In this document: piece after piece, positions 40,339-47,124 of the stretch
Layout: each line of letters begins with the position of its first letter
Position numbering within the stretch: position 1 is the stretch's first letter
Source of the DNA: Candidatus Puniceispirillum sp.
GTDB taxonomy: Bacteria > Pseudomonadota > Alphaproteobacteria > Puniceispirillales > Puniceispirillaceae
DNA: 47,124 nucleotides
Reading direction: 5' to 3'
NCBI GenBank assembly: GCA_028383305.1
Contig: JAOEVD010000019.1
Location: forward strand, 1 to 47,124
Translations under genes and position numbers: made by a program
Notes under the pieces: generated by a model
Seen by the model: only the letters and a program-made list of their open reading frames with translations
Database searches by the model: none
What the model was told of the DNA's origin: nothing

Positions 40339-42183
40339 TTACAATCCGTAATACCAAGGAATAAAGGCCGAATATACAAGCCAGATGAGAATGACCAAGG
40401 GCGATCCCACTTTGAGAAAATCCTTGAAATGATAACTTCCCGGCCCCATCACCAGCAAGCTTGTTTGATAGGCAAAGGGGGTTGCAAAGGCGCAATTGGC
40501 GGCAAACACAATCGTGATGGCAAAAATCCGTGGGTCAATGTCAATCTCGGCACCGATATGAAGGCCAATCGGGGCGAAAAGAACGGCGCAGGTCTTGGTG
40601 CTGATGATATTCGACATCAAAGCAACCATCAGGAAGAATGTACTTAAAACCACCCGAGGGCTGGCGGTTCCGGTGATAGACAAAATGAGATTGGCAAGAT
40701 AGGTGGCGGCGCCAGTGGCCTCCATCGCCACCCCAAGCGCAAGTGCCGCCGCGATCGTCGTGATGACTTTAAAATCTAGGGCGCGGGTGGCCTGTTGCAG
40801 GCTGATGACATTGGTAGCCACCATCGCCAAGGCGCCGAAAAAAGACGAAATCACGATTGGCACCAACCCAAATGCGGCTGATAGAACCACCGAAAGAAAA
40901 ATGAAAATAGAAACATTAGCTGATTTCAGGTTTGGCAGTTCCTCAACCGAAAATTCAACCAGAACAACATCGAGATCTTCGCGCAAACCGCGAAGCGTTT
41001 CGGTATCACATTTGACCAAAAGCAGATCGCCTGCCGACAACTTGGCCTGTCCCATGCGGCTTCGGATCATGTGCGCGTGATGCTGGATTCCCAGAACCTG
41101 ACAATTATGCCGATATTCAAAACCGGTTCGGCTAATGGTGTTATCGACCAAAGATGATGATGGTGTGATCATCATCTCAACAACAATCTGATCAGATTTC
41201 TTATGGCTGTTCGGGTTTGTCCGATAGCCTTCAGCTGGGGTTAATCCATAGCCAGAATCCATCAATTTGGTCAGATCCTCGCGGGTTGCCGAAAGCGCAA
41301 TGACATCATCTTCGCGTAATTTCAAACCGGTAAATGGCGGCAAGATTGTTTTGCCAAGCCGGTTGATCATCCGCACATTTATATCAGGCAATTCGTGAAA
41401 CATGCGCACGCCAAGCGACTGGCCAATCAGTCTTGATTCGGCGTTAATCGAAATTTCTGCCATAAAATGCTGATCAAGACGTTCGCGCATACGATGGCTA
41501 AGGCTGGTTCGGTGCGGCAGAAATTTTGGCGCAATAATCGTCACATAGGCAAGGCCGGTACCAGCAAGAAGCAATCCGGGAAGGGTGAATTCAAAAAAGG
41601 TAAACCCGTCAAATCCAGATTCGATTAGCGCGTTTGATACCAACAGATTTGTGCCTGACCCGACAAGGGTGGTCATGCCACCAACAACGGCAACAAAGCT
41701 GAGCGGCATAAGTAATTTTGAGGCGGGGATATGAAATCTTTGCGCAATGCCCTGCATGATGGGGATGAAAATGATCACCACAGGGATATTGTTCAAAAAG
41801 GCACTAATCAACAGCACAGTAATAAGTGATATCAAAGTGGCAATCCATAATTTGCCCATGCTCAACGCCAGAACATGGCGTGAAAAAATTTCCAAAATCC
41901 CCGTTTTCACGACGCCCTGACCGACAACAAGAAGCGCCAAAACGGTCAGCATCGCCGGATTGGCAAAGCCCGATAATATTTTGCTAGATGGCAAAATATT
42001 GCTGCCATTCTGGTCAATGATTGGGAAAAAATGAAAGAAAAATAACAAAATCAGAACAACGCCAAGGGCGGTGATTTCCATTGGTATTTTCTCATTTGCA
42101 TAGCAAAAAAGCGCGCCGACAATGAGGCTGAACAAGAACATCATCTCGAAGGTCATGCCGGCATTTTCAATAATCGTTGTCAT
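40339..42183 (-). CDS. DASS (SLC13) family anion transporter with central RCK_C/TrkA-C domains
   Basis: This 614-residue protein has two membrane halves (about residues 10-215 and 425-614) of the divalent anion:sodium symporter family. The first hairpin motif is AFLNNIPVVIIFIPIM near 127 and the second NIISTKTCAVLFAPIG near 545; both follow the family's Asn-rich SNT-like pattern. Between them lie two TrkA-C-like cytosolic domains (around 230-320 and 330-415; KLREDDVIALSATREDL and KLSAGDLLLVKCDTETLRGL). Substrates in this branch include sulfate, dicarboxylates and related anions. It heads the operon with the CoA-transferase. Confidence 0.9.
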   Translation of the reverse strand: MTTIIENAGMTFEMMFLFSLIVGALFCYANEKIPMEITALGVVLILLFFFHFFPIIDQNGSNILPSSKILSGFANPAMLTVLALLVVGQGVVKTGILEIFSRHVLALSMGKLWIATLISLITVLLISAFLNNIPVVIIFIPIMQGIAQRFHIPASKLLMPLSFVAVVGGMTTLVGSGTNLLVSNALIESGFDGFTFFEFTLPGLLLAGTGLAYVTIIAPKFLPHRTSLSHRMRERLDQHFMAEISINAESRLIGQSLGVRMFHELPDINVRMINRLGKTILPPFTGLKLREDDVIALSATREDLTKLMDSGYGLTPAEGYRTNPNSHKKSDQIVVEMMITPSSSLVDNTISRTGFEYRHNCQVLGIQHHAHMIRSRMGQAKLSAGDLLLVKCDTETLRGLREDLDVVLVEFSVEELPNLKSANVSIFIFLSVVLSAAFGLVPIVISSFFGALAMVATNVISLQQATRALDFKVITTIAAALALGVAMEATGAATYLANLILSITGTASPRVVLSTFFLMVALMSNIISTKTCAVLFAPIGLHIGAEIDIDPRIFAITIVFAANCAFATPFAYQTSLLVMGPGSYHFKDFLKVGSPLVILIWLVYSAFIPWYYGL

Positions 42184-42591
42184 ATCGATTGGGCTTTTCT
42201 TTCAAATGATGAGCGTAATTGGGCTTGGGGGATAAAATGCCTACCGCTGACCGGTATGAAACTGGCCTGCAATATTTTGAGGCTTGATATGCTTGAATAT
42301 CATATTAGCGAAACGAGTCTCAAAATACAGTATTTTCTGGATTGAATCGGGGAAAAGCTCTCTACAAAATAATTTCCTCGGTGGCAGATTATTGTATTTA
42401 TGGGCTTGCCTAACCACGATTTTGGCAAGCCATCACAATCAGACAGGAAAAAGCCGAAAGTTTCTCTTTTCATGATGGCCATTTTGCTTTTTCATATAGG
42501 TTAATTCAGCTTTGCCATACCCCTCTATTCAATCGACCATCCCCAACAAAATTTGTAAATTTATTCGCCAAAATGAAAGAAAGACCCTGAC
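42184..42591. other. Intergenic region of 408 bases between divergent operons
   Basis: No convincing coding frame is present. It separates the DASS/CoA-transferase operon from the DUF3604/enolase-superfamily operon and should hold both promoters. An 8-bp perfect stem, GGCTTGCC (42403-42410) with GGCAAGCC (42424-42431), is visible with a 13-nt loop and no T-run. A smaller dyad TACCG-CTGAC-CGGTA lies near 42242. No further structure is recognised. Confidence 0.6.
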
Positions 42592-44784
42592 ATGCCCTAT
42601 AATGATTATCGTCAAGATTTGATGGGTGAGGCCACATTAGCGCCATTGGGCCAGTTTGAAATTGGCACATATCAAAGCTTTAAATTGATTTATACCGCTG
42701 GCAAATTTGGCATTGATGATCAAGGCGGGCTTCGGATTGGATTTCGGGGGCATTTTGATGGCTCGGCAATCCAGTTTAGCGACCCCACAGCGGCTGGATA
42801 TACAACGGTTGAGGCCTCCAATGGTGCCGTTCTTGAAGTGTCATGGGAGGCGCGCCGCAATATTCGCCCTTGGAATAAAAGCCTTTATATCCGCTGTTTG
42901 CGCTTCTTGCGCGAGGGCGACCAGATAGTGATTAATTTTGGTGATCAATCCAAAGGATCGCCAGGCTGGTTATTGCAAACATTTTGCGAGTCAGCCTTTA
43001 CCTTTCAGATCACGGTTGATCCTTTCGCGACCCAAGATTTCATTGCGCTGCCGAGCGCGGCCAATCCAACCATTGCGATGGTGCCGGGTGATCCGGCGCA
43101 TTGGAAGGCGGTTTTGCCAACATTGCGGCGGCCGGGTGAGACATTTCGATTGTCAATCAAAGGTGATGACCGCTGGGGCAATCCATCTAACCGTTTTGCC
43201 GGAAAGATTAAACTGAAAACCAATTTGCCGGTCACGGGCCTTGCTGAAATTATTGATCTAAAGGCGGGTGATTTTGGCGCTGTCATTGAAGGGCTTTTGG
43301 TGGAAAGCCCGGGGGTGTTACATCTCGCCGTTCTTGATGAACATGACCAGCTGATCGCAACGGCAAACCCGCTAGTGATCCGCCAAGCCGATGCGGCGCA
43401 TTTCTGGAGCGATATGCATGCACAAAGTGGCGAGACAATCGGCGTTGGAACGGCGCGAGAATATTTTGACTTTGCGCGTAACAAGGCGTTTCTCGATATT
43501 GCTGGCCATCAGGGAAATGATTTTCAGATCACCGATGCATTTTGGCAGCATTTGAACGAGCTGACAGCCGAATATAATGAAGATAATCGCTTTTTGACAT
43601 TGCCAGGTTATGAATGGTCGGGAAATACCGGCCTTGGCGGTGATCATAATGTGTGGTTTCGAGATGAAGGCCGCCCGATTTATCGGTCAAGCCGCGCCTT
43701 GATCAGCGACCGCACTTTCCCCGAAAATGATGTTTTATCGACCCCCGATCTGATCGAAAAATTGCAAAATGAAGATGCGATTGTCGTGGCGCATGTTGGC
43801 GGGCGTTATGCCGATATCAAATATGCACATGATGCCAAACTAGAACCATCGGTCGAGGTGCACTCATCATGGGGTACTTTTGAATGGATTTTGCGCGATG
43901 CGTTCGAGTGCGGCTATCGGGTTGGCATTGTCGGATCAAGCGACGGACATAAGGGACGGCCCGGTGCCGAATATCCGGGGGATAGTCAATTTGGCTCTTA
44001 TGGCGGCCTGACCTGCCATCTTTTACCGCAATTGAACCGCGACACGTTTTTTGACGCGTTCCGTAAACGGCGGCATTACGCAACGACAGGAGCGCGGATC
44101 TATATGGATGTGGCCGCACGCTTGGGCGATCAAACCCTGCAAATTGGTGATATCGTTAGCACTGAGCTTGAACATCTCAATCTTGCCTTTGACATTATCG
44201 GCACGGCACCGATTGAACGTGTCGATATTTTCAATGGGCTGGATCTGGTGCGAACCATCCGCCCGTGGCATGATCAGGCGGCGCTCAGCCGGTTACGCGT
44301 TACTTGTGCTGGCCAGCATTATCGTGGGCGGGGCCGCTTGGTGAAATGGGATGTTTCGGCACATCTTACCGGCGGCAAAATTGATCGTATCAACGCGATC
44401 AATTTCTGGAACCCAAATCGCCAGCCAACGCAGATTTCGGCAACTGAAGCAGTGTGGAAAACAGTGACAACCGGCGGCGCATCATCGGTTGATTTCTGGC
44501 TGGATGATGCCGCGCTGGCAAGCCAGATCAATGTTCAGACGAATTTTGAATCCATATCAGCATCAGTCGCCGATATTGATGAAAATGGTATCACCGTAGA
44601 TTGTGGCGGTATGGATATCCGGCTTCATATTGAACGGCTTCCCGCCATATTGGAGTCTACGTCGCTGTCAGGTGAGCAATCTTTTAGGCTTGCCGCCGAA
44701 ACCGAACAGCGGCTTTATGTTCGCGTGACTCAAGAAGATGGTCATCAGGCATGGAGCAGCCCAATCTATGTTGCAAAGGCATAG
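42592..44784 (+). CDS. DUF3604-type PHP-fold metallohydrolase, large, uncharacterised
   Basis: This 730-residue protein has no signal peptide. Residues 1-265 look beta-rich and have no named family. Residues 268-500 carry the DUF3604 core, a PHP-like metal site readable as Asp274 and His276 (HFWSDMHAQSG), His306 (LDIAGHQGND), Glu341 (LPGYEWSG), His352, His401 (VAHVGGRY), His424 (VEVHSSWG), and Asp451 and His453 (GSSDGHKGRPG). A further beta-rich C-terminal third follows. PHP proteins hydrolyse phosphoesters or related bonds with two or three metals; DUF3604 has no known reaction. It is followed 48 nt later by an enolase-superfamily gene, the likely partner enzyme. Confidence 0.8.
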   Translation: MPYNDYRQDLMGEATLAPLGQFEIGTYQSFKLIYTAGKFGIDDQGGLRIGFRGHFDGSAIQFSDPTAAGYTTVEASNGAVLEVSWEARRNIRPWNKSLYIRCLRFLREGDQIVINFGDQSKGSPGWLLQTFCESAFTFQITVDPFATQDFIALPSAANPTIAMVPGDPAHWKAVLPTLRRPGETFRLSIKGDDRWGNPSNRFAGKIKLKTNLPVTGLAEIIDLKAGDFGAVIEGLLVESPGVLHLAVLDEHDQLIATANPLVIRQADAAHFWSDMHAQSGETIGVGTAREYFDFARNKAFLDIAGHQGNDFQITDAFWQHLNELTAEYNEDNRFLTLPGYEWSGNTGLGGDHNVWFRDEGRPIYRSSRALISDRTFPENDVLSTPDLIEKLQNEDAIVVAHVGGRYADIKYAHDAKLEPSVEVHSSWGTFEWILRDAFECGYRVGIVGSSDGHKGRPGAEYPGDSQFGSYGGLTCHLLPQLNRDTFFDAFRKRRHYATTGARIYMDVAARLGDQTLQIGDIVSTELEHLNLAFDIIGTAPIERVDIFNGLDLVRTIRPWHDQAALSRLRVTCAGQHYRGRGRLVKWDVSAHLTGGKIDRINAINFWNPNRQPTQISATEAVWKTVTTGGASSVDFWLDDAALASQINVQTNFESISASVADIDENGITVDCGGMDIRLHIERLPAILESTSLSGEQSFRLAAETEQRLYVRVTQEDGHQAWSSPIYVAKA

Positions 44785-44832
44785 TGAGTTACAAAATAGG
44801 TGTTGATAAGTCGGGTTTAAAAGGAAGGTAAA

Positions 44833-45945
44833 ATGCAGTCTGTTCGCATAGAAACTGTTGAAACATTCGTTGTGGCAATGCCATTGGTTGCGGTTTTTTC
44901 CAGTGGTGGAAAGTCAAAAAATGTCACCAAAGGTGTTGTCGTCAAGATCACCGCATCTGATGGATCATATGGTATTAGCAGTGTTGATCCGTCGACGCGG
45001 GCGGTATTTCCCGATCGAGCCGAAGATATTGCCGCAACGGTTCGCGAAAAAATCACCCCTGCGGTTCTTGGCATGTCGCCAACAAATATCAACCGCGTAT
45101 CGGACATAATGGGCAGTTTGCAAGATATTCAAATTGGTGCCCGCGCCGCCGTTGAAATGGCCGCCATTGATTTGGCCTGTCGCCGGTTGGGAATTTCGCT
45201 TTGTGATTTCCTTGGTGGCGCTGTGTCAGATCATGTTGCCTTTAATGGCTGGGTTGGCGAGTTGCCAGCTGATGAAGCCGCGCTTGATGCGGCGCGGTGG
45301 GTTAAGGCTGGATTTCAATCGTTGAAAATCAAAATCGGCGGTGATGTTGATGCTGATATTCAGCGCGTCCAAGCGGTTCGCGCCGCCGTTGGCAAGGTGG
45401 TGAATCTGCGAATGGATGCGAATGAACAATATAGCGTCCAAGATGCGATCCGGCTGTGTGATGCGATCAAAGATTGCGATATGCAGCTTTTTGAACAGCC
45501 ATTGCCGCGCGATGATCTTGCCGGTTTGGCCGAAATCCGGCGTGTTGGCGGGATGAGTGTCATGGCCGATGAATCGATTAGCGATCATTCCAGCCTGTTA
45601 AAGGTGATTGAGGCTGATTGTGCCGATCTTGTGAAATTTGGTATTGCGCAGGCAGGCGGTATCATGCCTGCTGTCCGGATGATGGCAACGGCCGAAGCTG
45701 CGGGGTTGAAAGTTGTCATGGGGCATGGTTTTGGTCTGGATATGAGCACGATGGCCGAAATCATGGTTGGTGCATCATCAAGCAATATTCTAACCGGCCT
45801 TGAATGTGTTGGCCCGCTAAAGGTGAAAGATACGGTTTCGCAAACCCGCCTTGATATCAGTTCGGGCAGTCTGAAAGTGCCTGATGGTGCAGGGCTTGCC
45901 ATGGATCTTGATATGGAAAAACTGGCCGAATATACGGTTCAGTAA
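44833..45945 (+). CDS. Mandelate racemase/muconate lactonizing enzyme (enolase superfamily)
   Basis: This 370-residue protein has a capping domain (1-130) and a (beta/alpha)7-beta barrel. Catalytic residues typical of the MLE/dipeptide-epimerase branch are present: the KxK motif (Lys165, Lys167 in LKIKIGG), metal ligands Asp195 (LRMDAN), Glu221 (LFEQPL) and Asp246 followed by Glu247 (MADES), and a C-terminal GHGFG segment. It abstracts an alpha proton of a carboxylate to racemise, cycloisomerise or dehydrate. The residue pair does not identify the substrate. AAGGAAGG precedes the ATG, and it is probably co-transcribed with the DUF3604 gene. Confidence 0.9.
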   Translation: MQSVRIETVETFVVAMPLVAVFSSGGKSKNVTKGVVVKITASDGSYGISSVDPSTRAVFPDRAEDIAATVREKITPAVLGMSPTNINRVSDIMGSLQDIQIGARAAVEMAAIDLACRRLGISLCDFLGGAVSDHVAFNGWVGELPADEAALDAARWVKAGFQSLKIKIGGDVDADIQRVQAVRAAVGKVVNLRMDANEQYSVQDAIRLCDAIKDCDMQLFEQPLPRDDLAGLAEIRRVGGMSVMADESISDHSSLLKVIEADCADLVKFGIAQAGGIMPAVRMMATAEAAGLKVVMGHGFGLDMSTMAEIMVGASSSNILTGLECVGPLKVKDTVSQTRLDISSGSLKVPDGAGLAMDLDMEKLAEYTVQ

Positions 45946-45984
45946 TCGGGCTGGTTTGGCTTTATCTTATCATAGTCTGCGTGT

Positions 45985-46013
45985 CGGGGGTTCAAATTCT
46001 GCCCCCGCAACCA
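45985..46013 (+). other. Initiator-tRNA 3'-end-like segment overlapping a GC-rich hairpin
   Basis: GGTTCAAAT at 45989-45997, then TCT, then GCCCCCGCAACCA at 46001-46013 matches the 3' 25 nt of bacterial initiator tRNA (T-loop, acceptor CCCCGCA, discriminator A, CCA) at 23 positions of the E. coli form as remembered. The 5' part of a tRNA is absent: the expected start would lie inside the preceding gene. The same bases form CGGGGG/CCCCCG (45985-45990 with 46002-46007) around an 11-nt loop, 39 nt after the enolase-superfamily stop, so a weak terminator is the alternative. Confidence 0.5.
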
Positions 46014-46087
46014 TTCCTTTCAATAACCCAGCTGATATGGCGTTTTGGTAGCTAGAAAATAGATGCCAAATAGATATCAAAGTGCAG

Positions 46088-47124
46088 CTATTTTTTCATG
46101 GGAAGACCTGTATCGGGATCCAGCTTTGATTCAGGCTTTAGGTTTTCTTGGGCTTGTTCCTTTGAGATACGGCCATTTTCCAGATAGCCACCAGCGGCAG
46201 CGCGCCGTCCAGCATCGTCCCAGATCTGATGCCATGCGCCAAGCGAATAGCCATGCCACGGCATTTGAACATTTAGTTGCGGCAAGCCAAGCTCATCCCA
46301 AATATCCTTGGCGCGTTCCATATATTCCTTGCCGGGCAAGGCCAATGGCGGCATTGGTGATTTCATTGTGGCATCAATTAGAACGCTTGAATCTTCTTCG
46401 CCATCATGTTCGCGTTTTGGGCCATGACCTTGACCGCGGTGAGGTAGGGTTTGCATATCTTCAGATGGATTGGTGCGATAGGACATTGCCCATAAAAGAG
46501 CATCGGCATTATCAACATCAATATCTTCATCAACAGCAATACATATTTTGCTGCAATCGCCCTTGAAAAAGGCCGCGCTGTATAGCGCGCGCCATATTTC
46601 GGTTCGGGGCATATTGGCATCACAAGTGATAACGGTAACCCGAAGCAAGCCGGTCAATGGCTCGTGAAGAGACACTCTCTTGACGCCTTTGATATTGTTC
46701 TCATCACGAAGATGGCGCAGGAATAAAGGCTCATAGGCGACGCGTTTGATGACGCTGGATTCGCTTGGTGCTACCTGACTGATATAAGATGGGACAATCG
46801 CTTTTTGGCGGCGGGTTATCGCCGTAATGCGCATTGGCATATTATATTCTTCAAGCGCGATATGGCCATGTGACTCGCCAAAGGGGCCTTCGGGTTCAAC
46901 CCGCGTTGTGTCGATGAAGCCTTCAATCACAATTTCGGCCTCGGCGGGAACCACCAGATCAATACTTTTGGTTTTTGTGACATTGATGGGCGCGCCGGCA
47001 AGACCACCAGCAACGGTAAATTCATCAACGCCAAGCGGCAATTTTTGCGGCCCCATAAAGGCAACATATGGTGGGCAACCAAGAACAATCGCAACCGGCA
47101 TTTCGGCTATGCCCATTTGCTGGC
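46088..47124 (-). CDS. ubiD: UbiD family decarboxylase, N-terminus cut by window edge
   Basis: 345 codons are visible and the frame is open to the right edge, so about 150 N-terminal residues are missing; the ATG at 47116 is internal. UbiD hallmarks are present: PVAIVLGCPPYVAF, the catalytic RVEPEGPFGESHGH block with the Glu-Pro-Glu-Gly and second Glu that work on the prenylated-FMN adduct, and VDEDIDVDNADALLWAM in the C-terminal domain. UbiD enzymes reversibly decarboxylate aromatic or unsaturated acids and need prFMN made by UbiX. The C-terminal tail is long and basic (ESKLDPDTGLPMKK). Proximity to CoA-transferase, carrier and enolase-superfamily genes suggests catabolism, not ubiquinone synthesis. 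Confidence 0.9.
   Translation of the reverse strand, partial: QQMGIAEMPVAIVLGCPPYVAFMGPQKLPLGVDEFTVAGGLAGAPINVTKTKSIDLVVPAEAEIVIEGFIDTTRVEPEGPFGESHGHIALEEYNMPMRITAITRRQKAIVPSYISQVAPSESSVIKRVAYEPLFLRHLRDENNIKGVKRVSLHEPLTGLLRVTVITCDANMPRTEIWRALYSAAFFKGDCSKICIAVDEDIDVDNADALLWAMSYRTNPSEDMQTLPHRGQGHGPKREHDGEEDSSVLIDATMKSPMPPLALPGKEYMERAKDIWDELGLPQLNVQMPWHGYSLGAWHQIWDDAGRRAAAGGYLENGRISKEQAQENLKPESKLDPDTGLPMKK

Noticed and set aside
42403..42431. Terminator in the 42.2-42.6 kb intergenic region
   Set aside because: The 8-bp stem is good, but there is no T-run on either strand and no gene ends nearby.
45937..46013. Complete tRNA gene
   Set aside because: Only the T-loop and acceptor 3' side are readable. 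There is no matching 5' acceptor strand, D arm or anticodon arm, and the T stem is poorly paired.

Overview
The window reads as one compact stretch of a free-living, heterotrophic alphaproteobacterial chromosome. GC looks close to half by eye, genes are mostly full length and tightly packed, and solute-binding-protein-dependent secondary transporters are unusually dense: one TRAP system, two tripartite tricarboxylate (TTT) systems, one DASS carrier and one tungstate ABC system. That profile fits marine alphaproteobacteria such as the SAR116 / Puniceispirillum type. This is an inference from style and gene content, because no rRNA or complete marker gene is present.

Layout. (1) 1-8.9 kb is a sugar-acid or polyol type catabolic locus. 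A minus-strand operon carries a Gfo/Idh/MocA dehydrogenase, TRAP dctP-dctQ-dctM, a shikimate-dehydrogenase-like protein and a second Gfo/Idh/MocA protein cut by the left edge. A GntR/FCD regulator is divergent from it across an inverted-repeat operator, and a DapA-family lyase plus PfkB kinase pair converges on the regulator. (2) 9-12.4 kb is a patch of small genes: Sel1 and TPR proteins, two very small membrane proteins, a DUF4149 protein, an HNH nuclease and some doubtful ORFs. (3) 12.4-18.9 kb has an SDR, a binding-protein-fold protein without signal peptide, a membrane-fused spermidine-synthase-like protein, an unusual class III CoA-transferase and a ThDP enzyme. (4) 19-25.8 kb has TTT operon 1, a quinone-oxidoreductase-like MDR gene and tupBCA. 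(5) 25.9-38.8 kb is a keto-acid region: a beta-hydroxyacid dehydrogenase, a GalD-like tautomerase, TTT operon 2, an aspartate-dehydrogenase-like protein, an FAH-family protein, a ketopantoate-reductase-like protein, an ureidoglycine-aminohydrolase-like cupin, an oxaloacetate-decarboxylase-like PEP-mutase-family protein, a YghU-type GST and an MFS exporter. (6) 39-47.1 kb has a class III CoA-transferase and DASS carrier pair, a two-gene operon of a large DUF3604 metallohydrolase and an enolase-superfamily enzyme, and a UbiD decarboxylase cut by the right edge.

Together the genes describe uptake of organic acids followed by oxidation, isomerisation, CoA transfer, decarboxylation and C-C cleavage. 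No phage, transposase or CRISPR genes were seen. The most interesting non-coding items are matching hairpins between tctC and tctB in both TTT operons, three contiguous 14-bp repeats in a divergent promoter, the GntR operator, and a segment at 45,989-46,013 that closely matches the 3' end of an initiator tRNA but could instead be a terminator. The least described gene set is the DUF3604 plus enolase-superfamily operon.
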